DNA from: Actinomadura litoris
Lineage (GTDB): Bacteria > Actinomycetota > Actinomycetes > Streptosporangiales > Streptosporangiaceae
Assembly: GCF_009733595.1 (NCBI RefSeq)
Contig: NZ_WOFH01000002.1
Location: forward strand, 124,001-188,000
Direction of reading: 5' to 3'
DNA length: 64,000 nucleotides
Below, one piece after another: positions 44,742 to 53,189 of this stretch. Made by a program: the position numbers and the translations under genes. The first letter of the stretch is position 1. Every line of letters starts with the position of its first letter. The notes under the pieces were generated by a model, which saw nothing but the letters and a program-made list of their open reading frames with translations, did no database searches and was not told where the DNA came from.

Positions 44742-46218
44742 CCCCTCCCAAGATCAGGTCGGCGGCCCTTTCCCCGATCATGATGGCGGGGGCGTTGGTG
44801 TTGCCGGTCGTCACGTCCGGCATGATCGACGCGTCCGCCACCCGGAGGCCCTCCACCCCGTGGACGCGCAGTTCGGGATCGACGACCGCCTCGTCGTCCA
44901 CGCCCATCTTGCAGGTCCCGGCCTGGTGGTGGTAGGTGACCACGGACTCGCGGACGTAGTCGCGCAGGCCCGCCTCGTCCACCGCGAGGGGCCCGGGGTA
45001 CAGCTCGCGGGTGCCCCAGCCCTCGCGCAGCGCGGGGGCCGCGATGATCTCCTGGCAGAGCCGGACGGCGGCGCACAGCGCGTCCAGGTCGGCGTCCGCC
45101 GACAGCACGCGCGGGTCGATCAGCGGCTCCGCGCCGTCGGACAGCCGGATCTCGCCCTTGGACTCCGGGCGGACGAGACCCGCCATCAGCGAGAGCCCGT
45201 CCGGCGGGCCGTGCATCCACGGCTCGTAGAGGGGGACGCCGAAGTGCAGCGGTTGCAGGTCGGGCACCTCCAGCCCCGGCCCGCTCCGCCAGAACAGGTG
45301 GCTCTGGGTGTGGGGGAGTCCCCGCGAGAGCGTCGGCGCACGGTCCGTCGAGGCGATCACCGGCACCAGCCAGTGGTCCTGGAGGTTGCGGCCCACCCCC
45401 GGCAGGTGGACGGCCGCGCCGCCGAGCGCGTCCGCGTCCCCGATCCCCGAGCGCAGCAGCAGCACCGGCGACCCGATCGCGCCGCCGCACAGCACGACCT
45501 GGCCGGCGCGGGCCCGCTCCAGCCGCCCGCCGCGCGTCCACTCGACGCCCACGCAGCGGCGGCCCTCCAGCAGCAGCCGCCGGGCCCGCGCGTCCGGGAC
45601 GAGCGTGACGCCCTTCCCGAGGACCGGCTCCAGGTACGCGCGGGCCGTCGTGAGCCGCGTGTGGCCGCGGATCGTGAACTGCATGAAGGACACGCCGTCC
45701 TGCGACGCCCCCTGGTTGTAGTCGGGGTTGAACGGCAGCCCGGCCTCCTGCGCGGCCTCCACGATCGAGCACTGGACGGGGTCGGGCCGGTAGCCGGTCA
45801 GGACGTCGAGGACGCCCGGCCCGCCGGTGCCGAGGCCGTCGATCCGCTCGAAGACCGGGCGCACGTCCTCCCACGACCAGCCGGGGTTGCCGAGCGCCGC
45901 CCACCGGTCGTAGTCGGCGGGGTTGCCGCGCACCCAGATCATCGCGTTGAGCGCGTGCGACCCGCCGACGACGTGGCCGCGCGGCAGGTGCAGGCTCCGG
46001 CCGTGCGCGTGCTCCTGCGGGACGGTCCGGAACCCCCAGTCCAGCGGCGAGTTCCACAGCTCGTGCATGCGGGCCGGGTCGTCCACCTCGGGCGCCTCCC
46101 GGTGCGGGCCCGCCTCGACGACCAGGACGCGGAGCCCGGCGTCCGCCAGCCGCCGCGCCACGACCGAGCCGGCCGAGCCGGCACCGACCACGATCACATC
46201 CGCCTGATCGTCGCTCAT
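44725..46218 (-). CDS. GMC family oxidoreductase (choline dehydrogenase-like)
   Basis: 497 residues. N-terminal FAD motif DVIVVGAGSAGSVVARRLAD, GMC signature LPRGHVVGGSHALNAMIWVR, and the C-terminal active site with HH in VTYHHQAGTCKMG and Asn in TTGNTNAPAIMIGERAAD. Oxidises an alcohol to an aldehyde using FAD. It is divergent from the SnoaL/AraC/aldehyde-dehydrogenase set; an aldehyde produced here could be the ALDH substrate. Confidence 0.94.
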   Translation of the reverse strand: MSDDQADVIVVGAGSAGSVVARRLADAGLRVLVVEAGPHREAPEVDDPARMHELWNSPLDWGFRTVPQEHAHGRSLHLPRGHVVGGSHALNAMIWVRGNPADYDRWAALGNPGWSWEDVRPVFERIDGLGTGGPGVLDVLTGYRPDPVQCSIVEAAQEAGLPFNPDYNQGASQDGVSFMQFTIRGHTRLTTARAYLEPVLGKGVTLVPDARARRLLLEGRRCVGVEWTRGGRLERARAGQVVLCGGAIGSPVLLLRSGIGDADALGGAAVHLPGVGRNLQDHWLVPVIASTDRAPTLSRGLPHTQSHLFWRSGPGLEVPDLQPLHFGVPLYEPWMHGPPDGLSLMAGLVRPESKGEIRLSDGAEPLIDPRVLSADADLDALCAAVRLCQEIIAAPALREGWGTRELYPGPLAVDEAGLRDYVRESVVTYHHQAGTCKMGVDDEAVVDPELRVHGVEGLRVADASIMPDVTTGNTNAPAIMIGERAADLILGGVRTPG

Positions 46219-46310
46219 CGGGCAGCCTCCCTCCGGGTCCGCGTTGCTGGGCGGTCAGCGTAGGCACGGGTCCATCCGGGTACGACGGGTCCGGCGCCGG
46301 TCGTGCCGCC

Positions 46311-46319
46311 ACAGACAAG
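46311..46319. promoter_or_regulatory. ACAGACAAG motif, candidate AraC-type site 1
   Basis: The 9-mer occurs in the GMC/SnoaL divergent region and again at 47858-47866 before the aldehyde-dehydrogenase gene, both followed within 8 bp by a GTYC-type sequence. It may be bound by the AraC protein encoded between them. Confidence 0.4.
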
Positions 46320-46402
46320 CACTGTTCCGACACAGCCAAGGAAGCGCGCGCGTCCTTTGATGTGCTCGACCGGGAGCAGACCACCGACACGAGAGGGAGA
46401 CC

Positions 46403-46795
46403 ATGAGCGAGGCGTCCGACATCATCAAGGCCCACTACGCGGCCTCCGACCGGGGCGACCTGGACGGCATGGTCGAGGCGTTCGCCGACGACGTCGAGTG
46501 GACGGAGATGGCCGGGTTCCCCTACGCGGGCACCTATGTCGGCGTCCCCGCGATCCGCGAGGGCGTCTTCGGCCGCCTCGGCGGCGAGTGGAAGGACTTC
46601 ACCGCCACCGCCGAGGAGATCATCGACGGCGACGAGGGGCGGGTCGTGGCGCTCGGCCACTACGCCGGGACCTTCGCCGCGACCGGCAAGTCGATGCGTG
46701 TCCGGTTCGTCCATGTCTGGCGTGTTCGGGACGGGAAGGTCGTCCGATTTGAGCAGTTCACCGACACGCTGCTCGTCCGCGCGTCCATGGAGTGA
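46403..46795 (+). CDS. SnoaL-like NTF2-fold protein
   Basis: 130 residues, single NTF2-like domain (IKAHYAASDRGDLDGMVEAF; WRVRDGKVVRFEQFTDTLLV). The group covers polyketide cyclases, isomerases and ligand-binding proteins; no catalytic set can be assigned. GAGAGGGAG precedes the ATG. Between divergent GMC and the AraC gene. Confidence 0.87.
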   Translation: MSEASDIIKAHYAASDRGDLDGMVEAFADDVEWTEMAGFPYAGTYVGVPAIREGVFGRLGGEWKDFTATAEEIIDGDEGRVVALGHYAGTFAATGKSMRVRFVHVWRVRDGKVVRFEQFTDTLLVRASME

Positions 46796-46873
46796 AACGC
46801 CCCCCTGGTGCGACCGGCCTCCGCAGGGCACTATGTGACCGGGAGGCCGGGCATCTCACCTGGGGAAACACGC

Positions 46874-47830
46874 ATGTCGACGCTCATCGCCACCGCGGAC
46901 AGGCCCGCGCGCGAACGGTTCGAGTTCTGGCGCAGCTCCGTCTCGGACATGTTCGTCCCGCTGCGCACTGAAACGTCCCGTCCCGACCGGTTCGAGGGCC
47001 GGATGCGCGGCTGCGAGCTGGGCGCGCTGAAGGTGGCCGAGGTCGCCGCGACGCCCCATGTCGTCCGCCGCACGGGGTCGCTGATCGCCCGCTCCGACCC
47101 GGGCCACTACAAGCTGGGCGTCCAGCTCAGCGGCTACTGCCTGCTCACCCAGGACGGCCGCGAGGCCGCGCTCGTCCCCGGCGACTTCACGATCTACGAC
47201 ACCACCCGGCCCTACACGCTGGCCTTCGACGACTCCTACCGGCAGCTCGTGCTGATGGTCCCGCGCCGCCTCCTGCACCTGCCCGAGGAGGCGATCGCCG
47301 GGATCACCGCCACCCGGATCTCCGGCCGCCAGGGCGTCGGGGCGCTGCTGTCGCCGTTCCTCGTCCAGCTCGCCCGGCACCTGGACGACCTCGACGACCA
47401 GGGCGGCGTCCGGCTCGGCGACAACATCGTCGACCTCCTCGTCACCCTGCTCGCCGAGCGCCTGGACGTCACCGCCCCCACCCCCGACGCGGCCCGCCGC
47501 GCCCTGCTGATCCGCGTCCGCGCCTACATCGAGCGCCACCTGGACGACCCCGACCTGTGCCCCGACAGCATCGCCGCCGCGCACTTCGTCTCGTCCCGGC
47601 ACCTGTACAAGCTCTTCCACGAGGAGGGCACGACGGTGTCGATGTGGATCAAGCAGCGCCGGCTGGAGCACTGCCGCCGCGACCTGCGCGACCCGCTCCA
47701 GCTCAACCGCCCGGTCAGCGCCATCGCCGCCCGCTGGGGCTTCGTCGACGCCGCCCACTTCAGCCGCCTGTTCAAGGCCGCCTACGGCGCCAGCCCCCGC
47801 GAGTACCGCGTGACGATCACCGCTGAATGA
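46874..47830 (+). CDS. AraC-family regulator with AraC_binding_2 N-terminus
   Basis: 318 residues from ATG 46874. The N-terminal 180 residues are a cupin-like ligand domain (FEFWRSSVSDMFVPLRTETS; GVQLSGYCLLTQDGREAALV). The C-terminal helix-turn-helix pair (LCPDSIAAAHFVSSRHLYKL; PVSAIAARWGFVDAAHFSRL) is standard. Probably activates the flanking GMC, SnoaL and ALDH genes, which share a sequence motif upstream. Confidence 0.93.
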   Translation: MSTLIATADRPARERFEFWRSSVSDMFVPLRTETSRPDRFEGRMRGCELGALKVAEVAATPHVVRRTGSLIARSDPGHYKLGVQLSGYCLLTQDGREAALVPGDFTIYDTTRPYTLAFDDSYRQLVLMVPRRLLHLPEEAIAGITATRISGRQGVGALLSPFLVQLARHLDDLDDQGGVRLGDNIVDLLVTLLAERLDVTAPTPDAARRALLIRVRAYIERHLDDPDLCPDSIAAAHFVSSRHLYKLFHEEGTTVSMWIKQRRLEHCRRDLRDPLQLNRPVSAIAARWGFVDAAHFSRLFKAAYGASPREYRVTITAE

Positions 47831-47857
47831 GCGGTACCGGTCAACCGCCGTACACCG

Positions 47858-47866
47858 ACAGACAAG
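47858..47866. promoter_or_regulatory. ACAGACAAG motif, candidate AraC-type site 2
   Basis: Second copy of the 9-mer, 49 bp before the aldehyde-dehydrogenase start, followed by ACGTCC. See 46311-46319. Confidence 0.4.
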
Positions 47867-47914
47867 ACGTCCTACGCCGCCTCCCCCGAAGCTGGGCCCA
47901 AAGGGAGGCCCACC

Positions 47915-49369
47915 ATGACCACGCGTACCCAGCTCCATATCAACGGTGAATGGACGGCCGCCGCCGACGGCGCCGAGTTCACCACCACCGACCCCTCGAC
48001 CGGCGCCGCGCTCGGGACCTGCGCCGAGGCGGGCCCCGCCGACGTCGACCGGGCGGTGGACGCGGCGCGCGCCGCCCTGGCGGACCCGGCCTGGGCGTCC
48101 ATCGCGCCGAGCGCCCGCGCCCGGCTGCTGTGGCGCGTCGCCGACCTGATCGAGGAGCACGAGGCGGAGCTGGCCGAGCTGGAGACCCGCGACCAGGGCC
48201 AGCCCCTCGGCGTCGCGCACGCGGTGAGCGTCACCGGCGCCGCCGAGCACTTCCGCTACTTCGCCGGCTGGTGCACCAAGATCGAGGGCTCGGTCTCCCC
48301 GGTCTCCTTCCCGGACACCCTGCACTACGTCCGCCGCGAACCCGTGGGCGTCTGCGCGCTGATCACCCCCTGGAACTTCCCCCTGATGATCGCCGCGTGG
48401 AAGCTCGCCCCCGCGCTGGCCTGCGGCAACACCGTGATCATCAAGCCGGCCGAGCAGACGCCGCTGACCACCGTCCGGCTGGTCGAGCTGTGCGAGCGGG
48501 CGGGCTTCCCCCCGGGCGTGGTCAACCTGCTCACCGGCGGCCCGGCCGCCGGGAAGGCCCTGGTCGCGCACCCCCGCGTCGACAAGGTCTCCTTCACCGG
48601 CTCCAGCGCCGTCGGCCGCGAGATCGTCCAGGCGTCCGCCGGCAACCTCAAGCGCGTCACCCTCGAACTCGGCGGCAAGGCCCCCAGCGTCATCGCCCGC
48701 GACGCCGACATCGACCTCGCCGTCGCCGGCAACCTCCAGGGCGCCCTGCTGAACAGCGGCCAGGTCTGCGCCGCCTACACCCGCCTCTACGTCGACCGCC
48801 GCCGCGCCGACGAGTTCACCGAGAAGCTGGCGGCCGCCGCCGCCTCCCTCCGCCTCGGCCCCGGCCTCGACCCCGAGACCCAGATCGGCCCCCTCGTCTC
48901 CCAGGAGCACCTCGACCAGGTCGACTCCTACGTACGCACGGGCGAGAAGCAGGGCGCCGAGCTGGTCACCGGCGGCGCCCGCGCCGACGGCCCCCTCTCC
49001 AACGGCAACTTCTACCGCCCCACCGTCTTCGGCTCCGTCACCGACGACATGACGATCGCCCGCGAGGAGATCTTCGGGCCCGTCCTGCCCGTCCTGCCCT
49101 ACGACGACCCCGAGGAACTGGCCGCCCGCGCCAACGACACCGAGTTCGGCCTCGCCGCGTCCCTGTGGACCCGCGACCTCGCCACCGCCCACCGCCTCGC
49201 CGCCGACATCCGCGCCGGCGCAATCTTCGTCAACATGCTCCCCATCCCCGACGCCGCCGCCCCCTGGGGCGGCTACAAGTCCAGCGGCTGGGGCCGCGAG
49301 ATGGGCCCCTACGCCATCGACGCCTACACCGAGGTCAAGGGGGTCTGGGTCCACCTGGGCGACTCCTGA
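47915..49369 (+). CDS. NAD(P)-dependent aldehyde dehydrogenase
   Basis: 484 residues. Cofactor loop FTGSSAVGREI, general base Glu in TLELGGKAPSVI and catalytic Cys in NSGQVCAAYTRL; EEIFGPVLPVLPY completes the signature. Closest by eye to betaine-aldehyde/aminobutyraldehyde dehydrogenases. Follows the AraC gene by 84 bp and ends before a strong terminator. Confidence 0.95.
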   Translation: MTTRTQLHINGEWTAAADGAEFTTTDPSTGAALGTCAEAGPADVDRAVDAARAALADPAWASIAPSARARLLWRVADLIEEHEAELAELETRDQGQPLGVAHAVSVTGAAEHFRYFAGWCTKIEGSVSPVSFPDTLHYVRREPVGVCALITPWNFPLMIAAWKLAPALACGNTVIIKPAEQTPLTTVRLVELCERAGFPPGVVNLLTGGPAAGKALVAHPRVDKVSFTGSSAVGREIVQASAGNLKRVTLELGGKAPSVIARDADIDLAVAGNLQGALLNSGQVCAAYTRLYVDRRRADEFTEKLAAAAASLRLGPGLDPETQIGPLVSQEHLDQVDSYVRTGEKQGAELVTGGARADGPLSNGNFYRPTVFGSVTDDMTIAREEIFGPVLPVLPYDDPEELAARANDTEFGLAASLWTRDLATAHRLAADIRAGAIFVNMLPIPDAAAPWGGYKSSGWGREMGPYAIDAYTEVKGVWVHLGDS

Positions 49370-49378
49370 CCCCCTCCC

Positions 49379-49437
49379 GCGTACCCGGTTCGCCGCCTCC
49401 GCCCCGTTTCGCGATACCCCCCGCGAACCGGGTACGC
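49379..49437 (+). terminator. Hairpin terminator after aldehyde dehydrogenase
   Basis: Perfect 15-bp arms (GCGTACCCGGTTCGC and complement), 29-nt loop, followed by TTT. It separates the protein gene from the tRNA by 20 bp. Confidence 0.75.
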
Positions 49438-49457
49438 TTTCCCGGTCACGAGCACGC

Positions 49458-49529
49458 GGGCGCGTAGCTCAGGGGTAGAGCACTCGCCTTACAAGCGAGG
49501 AGTCGGCGGTTCGAAACCGTCCGCGCCCA
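49458..49529 (+). tRNA. tRNA-Val (anticodon TAC)
   Basis: 72 nt fold completely: 7-bp acceptor GGGCGCG/CGCGCCC, D-arm GCTC/GAGC, anticodon stem CTCGC/GCGAG with loop CTTACAA (anticodon TAC) and T-arm GGCGG/CCGTC with loop TTCGAAA. Discriminator A; CCA is not encoded. Its 3' half is duplicated at 52604, marking it as an integration site. Confidence 0.95.
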
Positions 49530-49607
49530 CCCACGTCAAGGCCATGATCCGCAGTCGCGGACCATGGCCTTCGATCTTGTGAGTGACCAACCGGGTGACT
49601 ACGGCTC
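49487..49607 (+). repeat. Left attachment-site repeat (attL-like)
   Basis: Spans the 3' half of tRNA-Val, its hairpin, and about 36 bp beyond. Identical to 52604-52665 over its first 62 bp. Confidence 0.75.
49538..49571 (+). terminator. Hairpin after tRNA-Val
   Basis: 9-bp arms AAGGCCATG and CATGGCCTT, with an inner TCCGC/GCGGA stem in the loop. It lies inside the duplicated segment and recurs at 52655-52688. Confidence 0.6.
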
Positions 49608-50332
49608 CTGATCCGCCGCCTCCTCCTCAGCGAAGATCACTGCCGCGTCCTGGAGGCGATGTTCCCCGGGTGGACGGCGGAGGAGCTGTTCGCCCCCTGC
49701 CCGCCGCACCTCCTGGCGGCCGAGTCTCCCGCCGACGCCACGAGCGACGAACGCGCAGACCTGGAGTCGACCACCGACCGGTTCGGGACGGCCGACTACG
49801 CCGACGTCACCGCCGTATACACCACTCGCGCCGAGTTCTCATCCGCCCACCCGCCGCACGCCCTCCTCGACAGCGCCACCACCATCCGAGCCGCCGGCCT
49901 CTCACTCAACACACTGTGCCAGCAGTACCCCGACCAGCGCCTCTACCGCCTGATCGAGAACGGCACGACGCTGCAAGCCCTGTTCCTGGACCCCGAAGGC
50001 GAGGCCATCCACGCCCGCGAACAGGAAGAGGGCTGCACCGACAACCACCTCACCACCCTGACCCGCCTGAACATCGAGGTTCTCACCCGTCTACGCAAGC
50101 GCCTTTCGCCCGAGGCCCAAGTGCATCGTCCGTGGCCGTCTACGACGAGACCATCCGGTTCAACATCACGCTCATCGACGACCGCCTGTGCGTGATGCAG
50201 CCCTACCTCCCCCCAGGCCCGCGGAGTCGACTCGCCCACCTTCCTCGCCGAACGCAACCCCACCGGCACCGGCCTGTATGGGACCTTGACGAGATCTTCC
50301 GCTCGCTCTGGGAACGAGGCAGACCCGTATGA
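49608..50332 (+). pseudogene. DUF5919-like regulator remnant, 5'-truncated and frameshifted
   Basis: Coding sense begins exactly where the left repeat ends (LIRRLLLSEDHCRVLEAMFP) and runs in one frame to about 50118, covering IRAAGLSLNTLCQQYPDQRL and ALFLDPEGEAIHAREQEEG. It then shifts for VAVYDETIRFNITLIDDRLC, shifts again for QARGVDSPTFLAERNPTGTG and a third time for DEIFRSLWERGRPV, with the stop overlapping the next ATG. Intact relatives known to me are helix-turn-helix proteins with this C-terminal domain, coupled to an IMPase-like gene. Here the DNA-binding N-terminus is missing. At least three frameshifts make it non-functional. Confidence 0.75.
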
Positions 50333-51138
50333 CCGACGCACCCGCATCGCTGCTCCCCGTCGCCCTCAGGGCAGCGGAGATCGCCAGTGACCTAGTGCGC
50401 ACGCGCGTCCCCGGCCTGCTCACCGCCAAGGGCGACCGCGACATGGCGTCCGAAGTCGACTACGCCGTAGAACGCGCCGTCCGCGCCTACCTCCGCGACC
50501 GCACACCCGACATCGCCATACTCGGCGAAGAAGAAGGCATCACCGGAGACACCAAGAGCGATCTTCTCTGGGCCATCGACCCCGTAGACGGGACGGCCAA
50601 CTTCGTCCGAGGCATCCCCTTGTGCGGCTTCTCCATCGGCCTGGTCCACAAGGGCCGCCCCATCGTCGGTGTCATCGACCTACCGTTCCTCGGCACCCGC
50701 TACCAGGCCGCCCAGCACACCGGCGCCTACGTCGGAGACCGCCGCATCCAAGCCAGCATGACCACCGACCTCAAAGACGCCATCGTCGCCATAGGCGACT
50801 ACGCAGTAGGCGAAGGAGCTGAAGCCAAGAACCGCCTACGCCTCGCCCTAACCGAACGCCTGGCCGCCAACGTCCAACGAGTCCGCATGCTCGGCTCAGC
50901 AGCCCTAGACCTAGCCTGGGTCGCCGAAGGCAAGCTGGACGCCAGCATCACACTCTCCAACAAGCCCTGGGACACAGCCGCCGGCGTCATCATCGCCCGC
51001 GAAGCAGGAGCCAAGGTCACCGACCAAGACGGTATGGATCACACTTTGGCCTCTGTGGCAACCCTCGCATTCTCGCCGCCACTCTCCTGTGGCCTGTCTA
51101 GCTTAATTCTATCCGTGAGTCCCAAAATGGATAGTTAA
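50329..51138 (+). CDS. Inositol monophosphatase family protein with altered C-terminus
   Basis: 269 residues. Metal and phosphate motifs are intact: LGEEEG, WAIDPVDGTANFVRGIPLCG and NKPWDTAAGVIIAREAGAKV. The family hydrolyses inositol, histidinol or sugar monophosphates with Mg2+. After HTLASVATLAF the expected final helix is replaced by Ser/Leu-rich sequence ending MDS, at the point (about 51080) where base composition drops, so the original 3' end was probably lost. Start overlaps the pseudogene stop (ATGA). Confidence 0.85.
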   Translation: MTDAPASLLPVALRAAEIASDLVRTRVPGLLTAKGDRDMASEVDYAVERAVRAYLRDRTPDIAILGEEEGITGDTKSDLLWAIDPVDGTANFVRGIPLCGFSIGLVHKGRPIVGVIDLPFLGTRYQAAQHTGAYVGDRRIQASMTTDLKDAIVAIGDYAVGEGAEAKNRLRLALTERLAANVQRVRMLGSAALDLAWVAEGKLDASITLSNKPWDTAAGVIIAREAGAKVTDQDGMDHTLASVATLAFSPPLSCGLSSLILSVSPKMDS

Positions 51139-51155
51139 CTTCATTCCCATATGGC

Positions 51156-51887
51156 TCACTTGCGTTTCACTGTTATGGTCGCGGATGTTTGAATAGCCGA
51201 TATTGGACTCTCTTTGCTGTCGAATCCGCTTTTGTATCGCTGCAAAATTGAGTTCCCTCGATCATCAACGATGATGGCCGAAACCTGCATAACAGATTTA
51301 TTGTCGCCTGGATCGCTGAATTGAACGTGATTGCACGCAAAGTTCGATCCGTCGAAGTTGTCGCATTCGCCTTGTGGGTATAGTCTTTGGGTCGCCTTGA
51401 ATTTGGTCAGCACCCAAACGTGCAGGCCAGGTCCCAGGGCGCGGCTATGAATTCTAACATCGGTAAAAGTGCTTACCAGGTCACCGTTCTCTGGCTTGGT
51501 TACCGCGAGGTCGTAATCAGTGACCTTCTTTTGCGACGATGCGGTAGGGTGAGGGCTGGTCGAAGGTGCTGAGTTGGACGCTGCTGTATCCTTCTTTATT
51601 GCGTTGTTCGCAAATGCTCCCAGTAAAAAGGCCCCGACCATCACGAGCAAGACGGGTGCAATCAACTTGCGGGAGTCATTGGGCAGAGCTGAGCGAAAAC
51701 ATAATCCTAGGCCGCATAGTAGGAGAGTCAAACCCGCGGCGATGTATATAGGATCGTGGTCGGATTTAAAAGCAACCACAACTCCGGTAGCATCCGCGAT
51801 AATGGCAACGAGTGCAGATATTAGGTCACTCGACGATTTTCCTTGGGATGGCCCCTGTCCGGGTTCGCCTGCGGAATTAAGGGTCAT
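51156..51887 (-). CDS. Membrane protein of unknown function, AT-rich for this genome
   Basis: 243 residues from ATG 51887, with GAGGAA upstream; a TTG at 51905 is the alternative. Three hydrophobic segments at about 25-110 (SALVAIIADATGVVVAFKS; IYIAAGLTLLLCGLGLCF; LIAPVLLVMVGAFLLGAF), then a Ser/Thr/Pro linker and a beta-type extracellular domain of about 110 residues with Cys pair GECDNF/FACNHV. Codon use is far less GC-biased than neighbours, pointing to transfer. No family recognised. Confidence 0.8.
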   Translation of the reverse strand: MTLNSAGEPGQGPSQGKSSSDLISALVAIIADATGVVVAFKSDHDPIYIAAGLTLLLCGLGLCFRSALPNDSRKLIAPVLLVMVGAFLLGAFANNAIKKDTAASNSAPSTSPHPTASSQKKVTDYDLAVTKPENGDLVSTFTDVRIHSRALGPGLHVWVLTKFKATQRLYPQGECDNFDGSNFACNHVQFSDPGDNKSVMQVSAIIVDDRGNSILQRYKSGFDSKESPISAIQTSATITVKRK

Positions 51888-52603
51888 CTCATCTTCCTCG
51901 GTCAATGATCCAGCAATCCTCGTTGTGTTAGATAGGTTACTCGCTACGGTGGGTATGTCTGAGTCGATCTGACCTGTTGGCCGGATCTGGCTGACGTTAA
52001 TTGATCTTCGTTGGCGTGAAGCATGTTGCGCTTACAAGAGCATTGCCGAATTCGGCTGTTTTGGATCAAGGGGCGGCGCCGCCCGGAGCGTGCGGCGTGG
52101 GCGCCCGGCCGCGATCGGCGCCGCACCGGCCGCCGCTCGGCCGACCCGTCAGCTCGGGGTCGCAGCGCCGCCCCGTGACGGCCGCAGGGCCAGGACGGTG
52201 GAGCGTGCTCGAACCAAGGGGCTTCGCAGGCCCTTGGACCCCCGCGAGCCGGAGCACTCATTCGCGCGCCAAGCGCTGTCACGGCTTCTCGTCGTTCGTG
52301 CGAATGAGCACTCCGGACCGGTCGCTGCGTCTGTGACGACGGGATGTCGGTCCGGCGGCGAACGCCAAGCCGCCACGGCGCCCTTCGGTCGATGCGGGGG
52401 TGGACGAGGGATCTTGCCATTTGCGTGCCAGTGAGGAGCGCGAGGTCTGGGTTCTCGCCAGGTCGGAAGCGCGATCACCCTTGGTGATCATGAGGTGAGA
52501 GCGTGCCATTTGCGTGCCATTAGGTTGGGGCGCCTGTGGACGAGGCCGTCCCCCGGACGTTGGTCGGGTGCTGGTCAGGGGCGTCGGGCGGGTGGTCGCG
52601 AGT
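51888..52603. other. Non-coding right part of the island
   Basis: About 700 bp with no gene I can support. The first 140 bp are AT-rich and probably hold the promoter of the membrane-protein gene. From 52080 GC rises sharply. A large imperfect inverted repeat (52249-52265 and 52300-52316, 15 of 17 pairs) and a smaller one (CCAAGGG/CCCTTGG at 52214-52237) are present, then two 16-bp direct repeats near the right end. Confidence 0.5.
52415..52519 (+). repeat. Two 16-bp direct repeats near the right attachment site
   Basis: TGCCATTTGCGTGCCA at 52415-52430 and 52504-52519, 89 bp apart, about 85-190 bp from the right repeat. Between them is GATCACC/GGTGATC. Spacing and place suit arm-type binding sites of a tyrosine integrase; inference. 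Confidence 0.5.
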
Positions 52604-52724
52604 CCTTACAAGCGAGGAGTCGGCGGTTCGAAACCGTCCGCGCCCACCCACGTCAAGGCCATGATTCGCAGGCGCGGACCATGGCCTTTGATCTTGTGAG
52701 TGACTAATCGGGCGGCTACGGCTC
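52604..52724 (+). repeat. Right attachment-site repeat (attR-like) with partial tRNA-Val
   Basis: Carries the tRNA-Val sequence from the anticodon loop to the 3' end, plus its hairpin (52655-52688). The 5' half is unrelated sequence, so no tRNA can fold. Confidence 0.8.
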
Positions 52725-52931
52725 AGCGGGTTGCCGGTGCGGGTACAGAAGACCCGTCCTCGCCGGACGGGGCGTCCTGGAAGGTCTTGGAGGCGGCGGA
52801 GCCTGTCCGGGCTCAGAGTGCGGCGGAACTTCCTGACCGCCAGACGTAGGGCGTACTCGGAGTGCTTCCCACCGGCTTCTCGGACGGGAAAGGGGCCGGT
52901 GAAACTTGGTCGGGATTGGGCGAAGGGTGGT

Positions 52932-53189
52932 TCAACGCTGCCGTCGAAGGGTCCAGAAGAGCCAGTTCCCGGTGCTGGAGCAGGCCGCGACATCCCAGCC
53001 CTGAAGGCCGAAAGTGCAGAGTAGGGCTACCACTTCCTTGTGGTTGCCGCGATACATATTTTCTTGGTCGCCGGGTAGGTTGACCTGGATGGCTCCTTGA
53101 TCCCACAACCACTCGATGGTAGCGAACTCGTAGGCGAAGATCGCAATCTCCTTCCATCGTCCGCTGGCCGGATGGTGGCACTTACCAGA
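52932..53189 (-). pseudogene. 5'-truncated DUF4177-like small gene
   Basis: Reading the minus strand from the stop at 52932, a coding-like frame runs 85 codons to an upstream stop at 53190: WKEIAIFAYEFATIEWLWDQ, then GDQENMYRGNHKEVVALLCT and GLQGWDVAACSSTGNWLFWT, ending LRRQR. The GWDVAA...NWLFWTLRR end resembles DUF4177-type small proteins. No ATG, GTG or TTG lies in a plausible start position; the first ATG (53057) would leave 41 residues. It is probably the body of a gene that lost its start. Confidence 0.5.

Larger units (their letters stand above)
49487..52724. mobile_element. Decayed integrative island at tRNA-Val
   Basis: A 121-bp direct repeat (49487-49607 and 52604-52724, 114 of 121 identical by hand alignment; the first 62 identical) brackets about 3 kb. 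The left copy completes the intact tRNA; the right holds only its 3' half from the anticodon loop. This is the footprint of a tyrosine-recombinase element. Inside are a frameshifted gene, an altered IMPase and an AT-richer membrane-protein gene. No integrase, excisionase or transfer gene is left. Confidence 0.7.

Noticed and set aside
52604..52665. Second tRNA-Val
   Set aside because: Only the part from the anticodon loop onward is present; no acceptor 5' strand or D-arm.
52520..52993. Integrase C-terminal fragment (minus strand, RRGRVFCTRTGNPLSR)
   Set aside because: The match is short, lacks the His-x-x-Arg and Tyr motifs, and the same frame runs through the att repeat.
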